A stretch of DNA of 64,000 nt from positions 3,658,001 to 3,722,000 of the forward strand of contig NZ_CP025085.1 of assembly GCF_002847015.1 (NCBI RefSeq), given 5' to 3'. The DNA comes from Prodigiosinella confusarubida (GTDB lineage Bacteria > Pseudomonadota > Gammaproteobacteria > Enterobacterales > Enterobacteriaceae). How positions within the stretch are numbered: the stretch's first letter is position 1; each line of letters starts with the position of its first letter. A program made the position numbers and the translations under genes. The notes beneath the pieces are model-generated. The model ran no database searches. It saw nothing but the letters and a program-made list of their open reading frames with translations, and was not told the origin of the DNA. Positions 1 to 7,737 of the stretch are shown here, piece after piece.

Positions 1-1
1 C

Positions 2-112
2 ATGCGGACGACGGTGTTTAATTATATCGAGTGTGATTACAATCGGTGGCGGCACCACAGTGCCTGTGGCGGTCTTAGCCCGGAACAATTTGAAAACCAG
101 AACCTCGCTTAG
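2..112 (+). pseudogene. IS3-family transposase OrfB, C-terminal fragment
   Basis: An open frame runs from the window edge to a TAG at 110-112. It reads like the last ~36 residues of an IS3-family OrfB, with the typical [19 protein letters not shown] tail of DDE integrase-type transposases. The sequence just after the stop (113-142, with GTGTCCAC...GTGGGTAGGATCA) looks like the right terminal inverted repeat. The upstream part lies outside the window, so it cannot be seen whether the element is complete. It forms the left border of the PARIS-like genes. Confidence 0.75.
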
Positions 113-313
113 GGCTGTGTCCACATTACGTGGGTAGGATCACTCTTAACACACTATGTACTCATGGACAGTTAATTTTGCTTGTGATAGTTGAATTAAA
201 CAAAATTATGTTGTATGAATAAATTATTATTAATCTCCACTACATGAGTACATTTAAGAAGATATAGTTTCCTATTTCTTGTACCAATTTTAGTAGTACT
301 AACGAAGGGATAC

Positions 314-1795
314 ATGATGACTGGAAGTAATAATTACCCCATTGAATATTTTAGAATGACTGGAATTCATGGTTATAAAGATATTACTATGACCATGAAA
401 GGTAAAACGACAATATTTGTATCCGAGAATGGAACAGGTAAAACAACAATACTCAATGCAATAAGACTTCTCCTCGAGAAAGACTTTGTAAGTTTAATGA
501 GAATTGATTTTAAATCAATCTTTATTAAGATATCGGGTCACAATGAACTTGAAATCAAAAATACCAGATCATCTTTAATCCCATTAAAAGAAATAAAGTC
601 CTTTCTCAATGAGAGACTTCCTTTTAGTGATTCACTCTGGGATGATAAAGATATTACAAAGTTTTCAAAGAAATTAGCTGATTCAGTAAACAATGAATAT
701 TACGATGACACATTAGCTAGTAGTCTACATAATGCTCTATACAACGCCACAGCATTCCCCAAAGATTATATTAATCATATATTAAATGAATTAAAAGATG
801 TTGTCGGTAAAAAAATAAAAGCCAATGAGCAGAGTAACTTAAGAACCCAGTTTGAAAAAAATGACGTGCTAAAAATTATTGCCGAAGAGTTTAGAAATTT
901 AGATGTAGTTTTTCTGCCTACCTATCGTAGAGTTGAAAAAAATTTTGAGACAGCATCTCGGGATGAAAGAGCTATAAACCCAAACCGATGGCTCTCCAGA
1001 AGAAGATGGATGAAATTACAACGCGATGGTATTTCCTATGGATTGAAAGATGTTGAAGAGGCTTTAAAAGGGTTAACGTTAGATATCGAAAGAACTTCTA
1101 ATCTTGGCTATAGATCCTTAAGTGCAAAAATGCTTGAAGACTTAATCCAAAACGGAAACAATAATAGGGTAATAAAGAAGAAAAATGTACTTCCTTCTAT
1201 TGAAGATCTAGAGAGATTTCTCAATCGTGTTGAAAACACTGGTAGCAGTCAGCGGGCAAGGAGAGTATCAGAAACAAAGAAAAACTCTTTAATTGAATCT
1301 CTAAAGGAATTGTATGTTAATGACTCGATTAAAGACATCACATATTTGAGTTATTTTTTAAGTCAACTTAATTCAGTTATTCAAGAAACTAAAGAGCAAG
1401 AGTCGAAGATTGAGAAATTTGTTGCTGTTTGCGATAAATATCTGTCATCAGCAGGTGATTCAAAATCCTTAACGTTTGACCCTCAAAGTTTGGAGGTTAT
1501 TGTTAAGGATAGTTATACTGGAGAACGTATTTCCTTAAATGATTTATCTTCAGGTGAGAAGCAAGTCATTTCACTAATGGCCACAATTTATCTTAATGAC
1601 AATACACCTAAAATAATATTGATTGATGAACCAGAACTTTCATTATCTATAGATTGGCAAAGAATGATTTTGCCAGATTTAAATGCAGGTGAGAATGTTA
1701 CGCAAGTAATTGCAATAACGCATTCACCATTTATTTTTGACAATGAACTAGATAACTATGCAACAGCCATGAAAGTACGCAAAGGTAATTTCTGA
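314..1795 (+). CDS. AAA ATPase of a PARIS-like anti-phage system (AriA-like)
   Basis: 493-residue ABC/SMC-type ATPase. Visible motifs are a P-loop at residues ~37-45 (SENGTGKTT), a central insertion likely to be coiled-coil, an ABC signature (LSSGEK) near residue 415, a Walker B (IILIDEPELS) near 440 and an H-loop (ITHSPF) near 468. The start is supported by GAAGGG five bases upstream of 314; an ATG at 317 is an alternative. The stop overlaps the next start by one base (TGATG), so the two genes are translationally coupled. An AAA15/21-type ATPase followed by a DUF4435/Toprim protein is the organisation of PARIS, where the ATPase (AriA) holds the effector (AriB) until a phage anti-restriction protein such as Ocr triggers release. 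The coding sequence is AT-rich, suggesting transfer. Family assignment is by motif and gene pairing; other ATPase-DUF4435 systems exist. Confidence 0.8.
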   Translation: MMTGSNNYPIEYFRMTGIHGYKDITMTMKGKTTIFVSENGTGKTTILNAIRLLLEKDFVSLMRIDFKSIFIKISGHNELEIKNTRSSLIPLKEIKSFLNERLPFSDSLWDDKDITKFSKKLADSVNNEYYDDTLASSLHNALYNATAFPKDYINHILNELKDVVGKKIKANEQSNLRTQFEKNDVLKIIAEEFRNLDVVFLPTYRRVEKNFETASRDERAINPNRWLSRRRWMKLQRDGISYGLKDVEEALKGLTLDIERTSNLGYRSLSAKMLEDLIQNGNNNRVIKKKNVLPSIEDLERFLNRVENTGSSQRARRVSETKKNSLIESLKELYVNDSIKDITYLSYFLSQLNSVIQETKEQESKIEKFVAVCDKYLSSAGDSKSLTFDPQSLEVIVKDSYTGERISLNDLSSGEKQVISLMATIYLNDNTPKIILIDEPELSLSIDWQRMILPDLNAGENVTQVIAITHSPFIFDNELDNYATAMKVRKGNF

Positions 1796-2649
1796 TGAGA
1801 ACAGCCTTGTTGAATACAATGAAAAAAGAAGTCTCTTCTAAAAGTTCATTAAAACAAGAGATCTTACTAAAAACATCTACATTTGATAAAATTTTCGTAT
1901 TTGAAGGCACTGATGATTACCCCGTGTATGATGAATGGATGAAGCAAAATTCTATATATATTAATGCTGGGCATATAATAGCAAAAGGTAAAAAACAGAT
2001 AATAAGACTTTACGAAAATGCTCTTCAACATAATGATCAAGAAATACTAGCTAACTGTTACTTTTTTGTAGATCATGATTTTGATACTTTTGAGCATAAT
2101 TCAGAGAACATAGTAACTCTATCATGTTATTCTATTGAAAATTACATTATCAACTCGCACTCAACAAAAAGTTATTTGAAAGACGAATTCAAAATGGATA
2201 TTACTCGTCTCGATTTACTCGATAGAATTAAAGATGACTTCGAGTCTGACTTTGAAAAATTCCAATCTATAGCAAAAGAATTATGCAAACCTCTTTTTGT
2301 TAACCATAACATAAAAGGTAAAGCAAAATTTTATGAAAAAATATCTTCAATTATAAACCTAGAATACAAAAACATTAGAGTTAAAGAGAATGCCAAATTA
2401 ATAGGGTATGAAGTTGACGAAAATTCTGAGGATGCTAAAAAACTCATAGTTATTTTTGATGTCTTACCATATGAGAGAGCCATAAAAGGTAAATATGTCT
2501 TTGAATTTATAAAATTATGGCTGTCGTCATTAAAATCACATTTATCAGGTGATATAAATTTAAAAATAACAAAAGATCCTTTGATGTTAGAAAGGAGAAG
2601 GCTAGCTTGCGCAACCCCTATACCAGACGAAATCAAACGATTTTCTTAA
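1795..2649 (+). CDS. DUF4435/Toprim-like effector of a PARIS-like system (AriB-like)
   Basis: 284 residues. The DUF4435 pattern is clear: a first acidic strand with FVFEGTDDYPVY (Glu37, Asp40-41), a second with YFFVDHDFD (Asp93, Asp95, Asp97), and then a conserved CYSIENYI segment. This matches the Toprim-type metal site of OLD-like nucleases (E ... DxD). In characterised PARIS, AriB is a toxic nuclease reported to cut host tRNA-Lys, causing abortive defence. The gene overlaps the ATPase by one base and has no second promoter visible. It is followed by a region of strong hairpins rather than another gene. The function is inferred from family and context; substrate specificity here is unknown. 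Confidence 0.78.
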   Translation: MRTALLNTMKKEVSSKSSLKQEILLKTSTFDKIFVFEGTDDYPVYDEWMKQNSIYINAGHIIAKGKKQIIRLYENALQHNDQEILANCYFFVDHDFDTFEHNSENIVTLSCYSIENYIINSHSTKSYLKDEFKMDITRLDLLDRIKDDFESDFEKFQSIAKELCKPLFVNHNIKGKAKFYEKISSIINLEYKNIRVKENAKLIGYEVDENSEDAKKLIVIFDVLPYERAIKGKYVFEFIKLWLSSLKSHLSGDINLKITKDPLMLERRRLACATPIPDEIKRFS

Positions 2650-2673
2650 ATAATTTGAATAAAACTCGCTTCG

Positions 2674-2702
2674 GCGCTGAAGGATCCCCATAAAATCAGC
2701 GC
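2674..2702. repeat. Inverted repeat (GCGCTGA / TCAGCGC) after ariB-like gene
   Basis: Seven-base arms at 2674-2680 and 2696-2702 flank a 15-base loop. It is the first of three consecutive stem-loops downstream of the DUF4435 gene. No clear U-tract follows, so it is not a convincing terminator. Confidence 0.5.
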
Positions 2703-2734
2703 TAATAAAGCAACACCATACTTCGGTAAGTGTT

Positions 2735-2753
2735 GGCGAGGTGGTTAAGAACG
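2735..2753 (+). other. Possible P2/P4-type cos-like sequence
   Basis: GGCGAGG followed by TGGTTAAGAAC partly resembles the cohesive-end sequence of P2/P4 phages as I remember it (GGCGAGG then CGGGGAAAGCAC). Only the first half matches well. The surroundings, a defence pair with P4 alpha and crr relics nearby, make a cos relic plausible, because P4-type satellites carry defence genes near cos. Low confidence. Confidence 0.22.
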
Positions 2754-2769
2754 GTGCTCAGCACCGTTC
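2749..2769. repeat. Perfect hairpin, 10-bp arms
   Basis: GAACGGTGCT at 2749-2758 and its exact reverse complement at 2760-2769 leave a single-base loop, so this is nearly a perfect palindrome. It lies between the defence pair and an IS fragment. It may be a protein-binding palindrome or part of a structured RNA. Confidence 0.7.
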
Positions 2770-2775
2770 GTCTTA

Positions 2776-2815
2776 ACGTTAGCGGAGAGTGTCGCAGGAC
2801 ATTCTCCGCTAACGT
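2776..2815. repeat. Long hairpin, 18-bp arms, 4-base loop
   Basis: The arms at 2776-2793 and 2798-2815 are reverse complements with one mismatch (a G-T pair in RNA). They begin ACGTTAGCGGAGA and enclose the loop GCAG. Such a long, near-perfect stem is unusual between genes. It is not followed by a T-run on either strand, so it does not look like a simple terminator. It could belong to a noncoding RNA, a replication or packaging site, or an element end. Confidence 0.75.
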
Positions 2816-2939
2816 CAGGTACGATATGACACGCCGCGATTTCAGACTGTTGGCCTGATATGTAAGTATCCCGGTAAACCGAACCATTCACTTTTAGAGA
2901 TCTTCCGACATACTGAGTATGTTCCCTGAGGAGATCGTC

Positions 2940-3119
2940 ATGCGTAAAGCCCGATTCACTGAACACCAGATCATTGCCGTTTTGAAGTCTGTCGAAGCTG
3001 GACGTACCGTCAAAGATGTCTGTCGCGAAGCGGGGATATCCGAGGCCTCGTACTACAACTGGAAAGCGAAGTTTGGCGGTATGGAAGCTTCGGATATCAA
3101 AAAGATGAAAGATCTGGAG
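2940..3119 (+). pseudogene. IS3-family OrfA, N-terminal fragment
   Basis: The first ~60 residues of an IS3-family OrfA (starting MRKARFTEHQIIAVLKSVEA), including the helix-turn-helix with DVCREAGISEASYYNWK. The start is ATG at 2940 after GAGGAG. The frame is cut abruptly at 3119 by the end of a second IS3-family element, and the remainder is not found on that element's other side. This is therefore a broken remnant, not a simple insertion target. Confidence 0.85.
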
Positions 3120-3136
3120 TGTAGTCCCTCCGGTTT

Positions 3137-3976
3137 TTAGTACCACCGCCAATGAGGATCTCCGGCCAGTTTTTGCCTCGCATAGATAACGGGTGGCATA
3201 TCACCCAGTGAGCTATGCGGACGTTCTTCGTTATATTCTGCGCGCCAGTCTTCTGTTAGCACACGGACTTCTGACAGTGTTCTGAACAGATACATATCGA
3301 GTATTTCTGTTCGTAGCGTTTTGTTAAATCGCTCAATAAATCCGTTCTGCATTGGCCTGCCTGGCTGAATAAAATCGAGTATCACGCCGTGCAACTCTGC
3401 CCATTCAGCTAAAGCAGCGGCTGTAAGTTCTGGCCCGTTATCGCTGCGTATAAATGCCGGATAGCCTCTTTCAGCACTTAACCGCTCCAGGATGCGTACA
3501 ACGCGATGAGCTGGTATATTCAAATCAACCTCGATTGCCAGCGCTTCCCGATTAAAATCATCGACGACGTTAAATAACCTGAATCGCCGCCCGTCGATCA
3601 AGGCATCACTCATAAAATCAACTGACCAACAGTGGTTCATTTTATGCGGAATAACCAACGGCTGTGGATGCCTGTTAGGTAAGCGTTTTTTTCCTTTACA
3701 CCGAAGGTTCAGTTTTAATAATCGGTAGATCCGGTAAACCCGTTTTGCATTCCACGATAATCCTGCTTGACGTAACTTATTGAACATAAGGCCAAAACCA
3801 TAGGCCGGATGCTGATGTGCAAGTTTTTGTAATGCCTCGACCACGGGCAGATCCCGCGCCGTGTTCGGGCAATAATGCAACAGGCTTCGACTAATACCGA
3901 TAATCCGGCACCCGCGTCGTTCGCTGGCCTGATGTTCCGTCATGACGTAACGCACCAGCTCACGCTTCTCAGGCAC
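3137..3976 (-). CDS. IS3-family transposase OrfB (DDE catalytic part)
   Basis: 279 residues from a GTG in the minus-one frame relative to orfA. It shows an HTH_21-type N-terminus (HPAYGFGLMFNKLRQAG) and an rve integrase core. Visible catalytic stretches are WSVDFMSD (Asp), SDNGPEL (Asp) and the C-terminal FIERFNKTLRTEI (Glu). The native product is expected to be an OrfAB fusion made by -1 slippage on the A-run near 3985-3992. Nothing in it is visibly broken, so the element may still be active. It has no role in the neighbouring defence genes beyond mobility and rearrangement. Confidence 0.9.
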   Translation of the reverse strand: MPEKRELVRYVMTEHQASERRGCRIIGISRSLLHYCPNTARDLPVVEALQKLAHQHPAYGFGLMFNKLRQAGLSWNAKRVYRIYRLLKLNLRCKGKKRLPNRHPQPLVIPHKMNHCWSVDFMSDALIDGRRFRLFNVVDDFNREALAIEVDLNIPAHRVVRILERLSAERGYPAFIRSDNGPELTAAALAEWAELHGVILDFIQPGRPMQNGFIERFNKTLRTEILDMYLFRTLSEVRVLTEDWRAEYNEERPHSSLGDMPPVIYARQKLAGDPHWRWY

Positions 3977-3978
3977 CG

Positions 3979-4245
3979 TTAAAGTTTTTTTGATACAACA
4001 TCCTTAAGAATTTCATGATCTAAACTAAGGGATGCGTACATTTGCTTTAATCGGCGATTTTCCTCTTCCAGCTCTTTCATTCGTTTGATATCAGAGGATT
4101 CCATGCCACCATATTTGGCTTTCCAATTGTAATAGCTGGCTTCCGACACACCGTTTTCTCGGCACACATCCTTCACATGCCGACCACCTTCAACCTCTTT
4201 CAAAACACGTAGGATCTGAGTTTCAGTGAAACGCGCTTTCTTCAT
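3979..4245 (-). CDS. IS3-family transposase OrfA (DNA-binding part)
   Basis: 88 residues: a helix-turn-helix domain (VCRENGVSEASYYNWK) followed by a leucine-zipper-like segment (MKELEEENRRLKQMYASLSL) ending KKL. The tail contains a run of seven A residues ahead of the stop, the usual programmed -1 frameshift site that joins OrfA to OrfB. The start is ATG at 4245, preceded by GGAGGCTC-type spacing. It is similar to, but not the same as, the OrfA fragment at 2940-3119. Confidence 0.9.
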   Translation of the reverse strand: MKKARFTETQILRVLKEVEGGRHVKDVCRENGVSEASYYNWKAKYGGMESSDIKRMKELEEENRRLKQMYASLSLDHEILKDVVSKKL

Positions 4246-4559
4246 GATGAGCCTCCGTTGGTTGTATTTTAACCAGAGAGCTCCATTGTGCGGTAAGACT
4301 AAATTCAGGAGGGACTACAGTTTCTTCATGGAGTGGTTTCCGTAACAATTAACGTTGAGACGTGAAACTAGCGCGGGAGGGATGGCCGTTAAATCTTTTT
4401 CTGCATCCCACAGGCTGTATTCGCTACAGCTTGATTTAACGACCAGTGGCGGCTCACGTCTGAGTGCCACTCCTTAAGGTATATATAAAAACCCATGAGT
4501 AAATAAGAGCTTTCGATTGCGAACGTCTTTGATAACTGGCGAACAAATAATTTACATTT

Positions 4560-6023
4560 CTAGCCATGGCATTTTTTATATTTCAGCCCTGAGCCACAAT
4601 AACAAGGTTCATTCCTCTCAATTTTATCTTTCCGAATAAAAGTCGTACGTTCTTCATTATCACCACAAACACGTTGAATAAGATCACTTAATACCTTACA
4701 TTCTTTGCAGATACGTCTTGCTAAATTTCTCTCATCTTTACTCAATGGAGAATCAAACCTGCAATACATTATATCTTCTGAACGACCCTCTGAATCTTTG
4801 CTTTCAGTAGCAATTAATATCAATTTTTTTATATCCGGACATCTGTACTTAGCCACTAATGAATAGTCTTGCACGCATGATAGTCTTTCCAAGCGATAGT
4901 CATCATAGGATTGCCCTTTACTTCTAGGAAGAAAAATATAAAGATAAAACTTACCTTTTTCATCAATTGACTCAACAAGCCTAGAACTTCGCCTATCAGA
5001 TGGAACTCTTTTAAATTTTTCTAAAAAGCTTCTAGTTAAATAATATCTAGCGCGTCTACTTTCTGATGCCAATTGCCTTACAGTTTCTTCGTGGCTATGA
5101 AAATCACTGTCCCGACCAATACCAACTGTTGCATTCAAGATTGAATTTGAAAATCTTTCAATTGTTTCATCCCAAAAAAAACTACCTTTTTTATATGACA
5201 ACTGTATTTGATAGTTAATTGATTTAGTATATGAAATCCATTCATGTTCAGCAATTATCGCAAAATGATTTTCGGGTAAATCATCACCATCAACTATAGT
5301 CCCCTCCCCCAAGAGATAAGCACCAAGAGTATCTTCTTCTCCAGGGCTAAGACCAAGGTAGCCGTTTCTTATCACTCTCTCTTTTTCTTTTAAATAACTT
5401 ACAAAATCACTAATTGTGTCTAGTTCAGTTAAAATAAGCTTTAAAGAAAATTCGTCAAAAACGTGTACAAATGTCCTCCCCGGAAAGAAATCACCAATAT
5501 GAAAAGGTTTCTCCATACAAATTTCAATATTATAATACGGCACATTGATTAATGTGCCTGAACTACCTTTTGCTACATCATCAAAAAATGCTTGAGCTGC
5601 TGACGTAATATTGTTAGTGACTGAAATAAGAAAAAAACGAGTCTCATCACTGAATCTTACAGGGAATTTGGTTTCACACGAAGCATCAATAAACAAACGA
5701 TCGTTGTGCTCACGAATGAATTTCTCGGCACCATATAATTGTTTTATAGAATCTTTGACTGATGCTCTAAACCATCTTTTCCAAGCAACCGATAATTCAA
5801 TTTTAGAATTAAAACCAATATCTTTATCAGAAAAAATTATTACATTATTCTCAAAAACAACTAATAAATCACAAACTTCTTTGCCCGTTTTGTTCTTTGA
5901 AAACCCTTCATTACTATAAACATTAGGATATGACCACAAGCCAAGGAATGCATTTTGCGCTAAAGAAATCAATCTCTTTTCCGTTGGATTGACACCTTCA
6001 TTTTTTTTTATAATTTTCAACAT
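4560..6023 (-). CDS. SEC-C motif protein with possible nuclease-like N-terminus; candidate island cargo
   Basis: 487 residues. The last 18 residues form a clear SEC-C zinc motif (NEPCYCGSGLKYKKCHG; Cys-X-Cys ... Lys-Cys-His), the metal-binding tail first known from SecA. The N-terminal ~80 residues read KEVCDLLVVFENNVIIFSDKD, which resembles an acidic-strand/FSDK core of restriction-endonuclease-like folds, then a basic-aromatic stretch (WKRWFRASVKDSIKQLYGAE). The middle has no motif I recognise. It is AT-rich like the PARIS-like pair and lies between an IS and P4-satellite relics. The intergenic 4320-4559 behind it holds two weak inverted repeats (GTTAAATC...GATTTAAC; AGTGGC...GCCACT) and no gene. 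A defence role is inference from location and composition only. Confidence 0.6.
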   Translation of the reverse strand: MLKIIKKNEGVNPTEKRLISLAQNAFLGLWSYPNVYSNEGFSKNKTGKEVCDLLVVFENNVIIFSDKDIGFNSKIELSVAWKRWFRASVKDSIKQLYGAEKFIREHNDRLFIDASCETKFPVRFSDETRFFLISVTNNITSAAQAFFDDVAKGSSGTLINVPYYNIEICMEKPFHIGDFFPGRTFVHVFDEFSLKLILTELDTISDFVSYLKEKERVIRNGYLGLSPGEEDTLGAYLLGEGTIVDGDDLPENHFAIIAEHEWISYTKSINYQIQLSYKKGSFFWDETIERFSNSILNATVGIGRDSDFHSHEETVRQLASESRRARYYLTRSFLEKFKRVPSDRRSSRLVESIDEKGKFYLYIFLPRSKGQSYDDYRLERLSCVQDYSLVAKYRCPDIKKLILIATESKDSEGRSEDIMYCRFDSPLSKDERNLARRICKECKVLSDLIQRVCGDNEERTTFIRKDKIERNEPCYCGSGLKYKKCHG

Positions 6024-6055
6024 TGTTTGCTCCTGTTCGGTGCTGAATGTTTAAT

Positions 6056-6334
6056 CTAATCATCCATTTTATCTCGGAGTATTTGCAAGTGATAGATCAT
6101 TGCATCTAGTTGCTCGCGATTGGCCGCAAGAATCTCGCCGGAAAACTGGCTACGCAGAAAACCGTTATGATCCACAAAGAAGAATGCCTCCCGGTTGACC
6201 ATGGTTTTGTATTCGCTCAACGGCATGACTTGTAGATCGCGCTTGTCATCAGGAATACCGGACATCTCCTTATGCTCTTTGATTTTTTCAAGTAATACAC
6301 GGGTATACACAACTTCATCATTCTGAATTGCCAT
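6056..6334 (-). CDS. Small hypothetical protein (92 aa)
   Basis: 92 residues, hydrophilic, with no signal peptide or membrane segment. The middle carries REAFFFVDHNGFLRSQFSGEI, and the C-terminus looks helical (AANREQLDAMIYHLQILRDKMDD). It sits between the crr-type iterons and the SEC-C gene, 32 bases upstream of the latter on the same strand, so they could be co-transcribed. No family recognised. The start is the ATG at 6334; the preceding TCTGCGAGGATCTGAAAG has a weak GAGG-type ribosome site. Confidence 0.6.
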   Translation of the reverse strand: MAIQNDEVVYTRVLLEKIKEHKEMSGIPDDKRDLQVMPLSEYKTMVNREAFFFVDHNGFLRSQFSGEILAANREQLDAMIYHLQILRDKMDD

Positions 6335-6374
6335 CTTTCAGATCCTCGCAGAGTTATAAAATTAAAAAATATGC

Positions 6375-6520
6375 GTTTAAGTGTTCACCTGTTCACCTTA
6401 TGAATATTTATAAATTAATTCATGGCGTTAAGTGGTGAATACTTCATAAATAAGTGTTCACCACTTAACACCATGTTATTAATTAATTTTTTAACAGAAT
6501 GAATACTGGTGAACACTTTA
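6375..6520. repeat. P4-type replication iterons (crr-like): GGTGAACA repeats
   Basis: Four exact copies of GGTGAACA or its complement lie at 6382-6389, 6390-6397, 6455-6462 and 6508-6515. An imperfect copy (GGTGAATA) lies at 6434-6441. Two copies sit in a long inverted repeat (6428-6444 / 6452-6468) with 17-base arms and one mismatch. In satellite phage P4, the alpha primase-helicase binds type I iterons of this sequence in ori1 and in crr, and crr lies just beyond the 3' end of alpha. The location here, directly after the alpha C-terminal fragment, matches. This is strong support for a P4-like satellite relic. Confidence 0.75.
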
Positions 6521-6529
6521 TCCATAACT

Positions 6530-6965
6530 TTACTCAGCCTGACTGTTTTCAGAAGTCGTGGCGCATGATGGCATCCAGTCGTCTGAGTCATCGTGCAGGG
6601 TGACATTTGACCTTATGCCATGCTTTGTTTTTCGCTTCTGATATTCCTTGCCGTACTCAGCCATTGCGCCAGGCATATCCGCACCAAACCGCATTAACGA
6701 CACCGGCTTACTAAGTCCATTGGCCCTCATGTATGCCAGGTAGGCGTGATACAGGTACTTACAGGGGCTGAACGGCACTATCTCGGCATTGCCAATAAAC
6801 ATGCCATCACACACTACTGACGCCATCAGATAGCCGCAGAAGTCCACCAGCGAATCACCTTCACGCTTGATGGCCAGTGCTTCTTCTGATTTCTGCTGTT
6901 CGTGTAAAAAACGCCGGGCTTCGTCCTGGTCTGCAAACCGGGTCAGTAGGTGGCGAATAACCACC
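6530..6965 (-). pseudogene. P4-like alpha protein (primase/helicase), C-terminal fragment
   Basis: About 144 residues in frame up to the IS boundary, matching in character the C-terminal origin-binding domain of P4 alpha. Typical segments are SLVDFCGYLMAS, PCKYLYHAYLAYMRANGLS and FGADMPGAMAEYGKEYQKRK. The N-terminal primase and helicase parts are missing: the frame runs into the end of an IS at 6966. P4 alpha initiates satellite replication from ori/crr, and the crr-like iterons follow immediately. The apparent GTG start at 6964 is only where the open frame happens to begin. The fragment cannot be a functional replicase. Confidence 0.8.
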
Positions 6966-7187
6966 CTCCTCTGGCAGGATAGTTGACACCCCAGACTGAA
7001 AATCTCTATGGGGGCAACGGAGCCTGTTATGAAACGTTATTCACCAGAGCGTAAGGCCGCTGTATTGGCTAAATTACTTCCTCCTTACAACATGACCGTC
7101 ACCGCACTTGCACAACAGGAAGGGATATCGGAAGCTACCCTTTATAATTGGCGGGTCCAAGCCAAATTGGAAGGAAAACCAGCCCCC
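6966..7187 (+). mobile_element. Truncated 5' copy of an IS3-family element
   Basis: The first ~220 bases of the same element that follows at 7188, including its end CTGGCAGGATAGTTGACACCCC and the start of orfA (ATG at 7029, MKRYSPERKAAVLAKLLPPY...). It breaks off inside orfA at GKPAP, exactly where the second copy begins. The two copies differ by a few bases only, so the tandem arrangement is recent. It interrupts the P4 alpha gene. Confidence 0.8.
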
Positions 7188-7245
7188 TCTGGCAGGATAG
7201 TTGACACCCCAAACTGAAAATCTCTATGGGGCAACGGAGCCTGTT

Positions 7246-7728
7246 ATGAAACGTTATTCACCAGAGCGTAAGGCCGCTGTATTAGCTAAATTACTTCCTC
7301 CTTACAACATGACCGTCACCGCACTTGCACTACAGGAAGGGATATCGGAAGCTACCCTTTATCATTGGCGGGTCCAAGCCAAATTGGAGGGAAAACCAGT
7401 GCCCGGTGCCAACAAAACCACAGACCTTTGATCGACAGAAGCCCGTTTTGCCGTCATCGTTGAAACCGCGACACTCAGTGAAGCCGAACTGAGCGAATAC
7501 TGCCGTCGCAAAGGGCTTTATCCTGAACAAATAGCGCAGTGGAAACAGGATTTTCTCCAGACGCCACAAGTCGATACCCGGCAGTCGCAAAAACAGGCCC
7601 AAAAGAAAATCAAAGGGCTGGAGCGTGAATTGGCGCGCAAAGAAAAGGCCCTGGCGGAGGCGGCAGCCCTGCTGGTCCTGAGAAAAAAGCTGAATCAGTA
7701 TTACGGCGAGGCGGACGAGGACGACTGA
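7246..7728 (+). pseudogene. IS3-family OrfA with in-frame stop
   Basis: ATG at 7246 opens MKRYSPERKAAVLAKLLPPY with a helix-turn-helix (ALQEGISEATLYHWR). The frame stops at TGA 7429-7431. The same frame then continues with clearly coding sequence (EARFAVIVETATLSEAELSEYCRRKGLYPEQIAQWKQDF) to a stop near 7728 (EADEDD). A single nonsense change therefore splits an otherwise normal OrfA of about 160 residues. Confidence 0.8.
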
Positions 7729-7737
7729 CCCCCGCTC

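Larger units (their letters stand above)
3120..4319 (-). mobile_element. IS3-family insertion sequence (~1.2 kb), apparently complete
   Basis: The ends are imperfect inverted repeats: TGTAGTCCCTCC at 3120 and the same 12 bases inward from 4319 on the other strand, followed by the related GTTTTTAGTACCACCG and TGAATTTAGTCTTACCG. The element carries orfA and orfB in the usual two-frame arrangement. No target duplication is visible: the left flank reads GGAG and the right flank GTTT. The left-hand orfA fragment does not resume on the right. This suggests an IS-mediated deletion or recombination after insertion. Confidence 0.85.

Noticed and set aside
2702..3152. Minus-strand open frames (61 and 135 codons) over the hairpin cluster and IS orfA fragment
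   Set aside because: They run antisense through palindromes and an evident transposase fragment, with no ribosome site or coding character.
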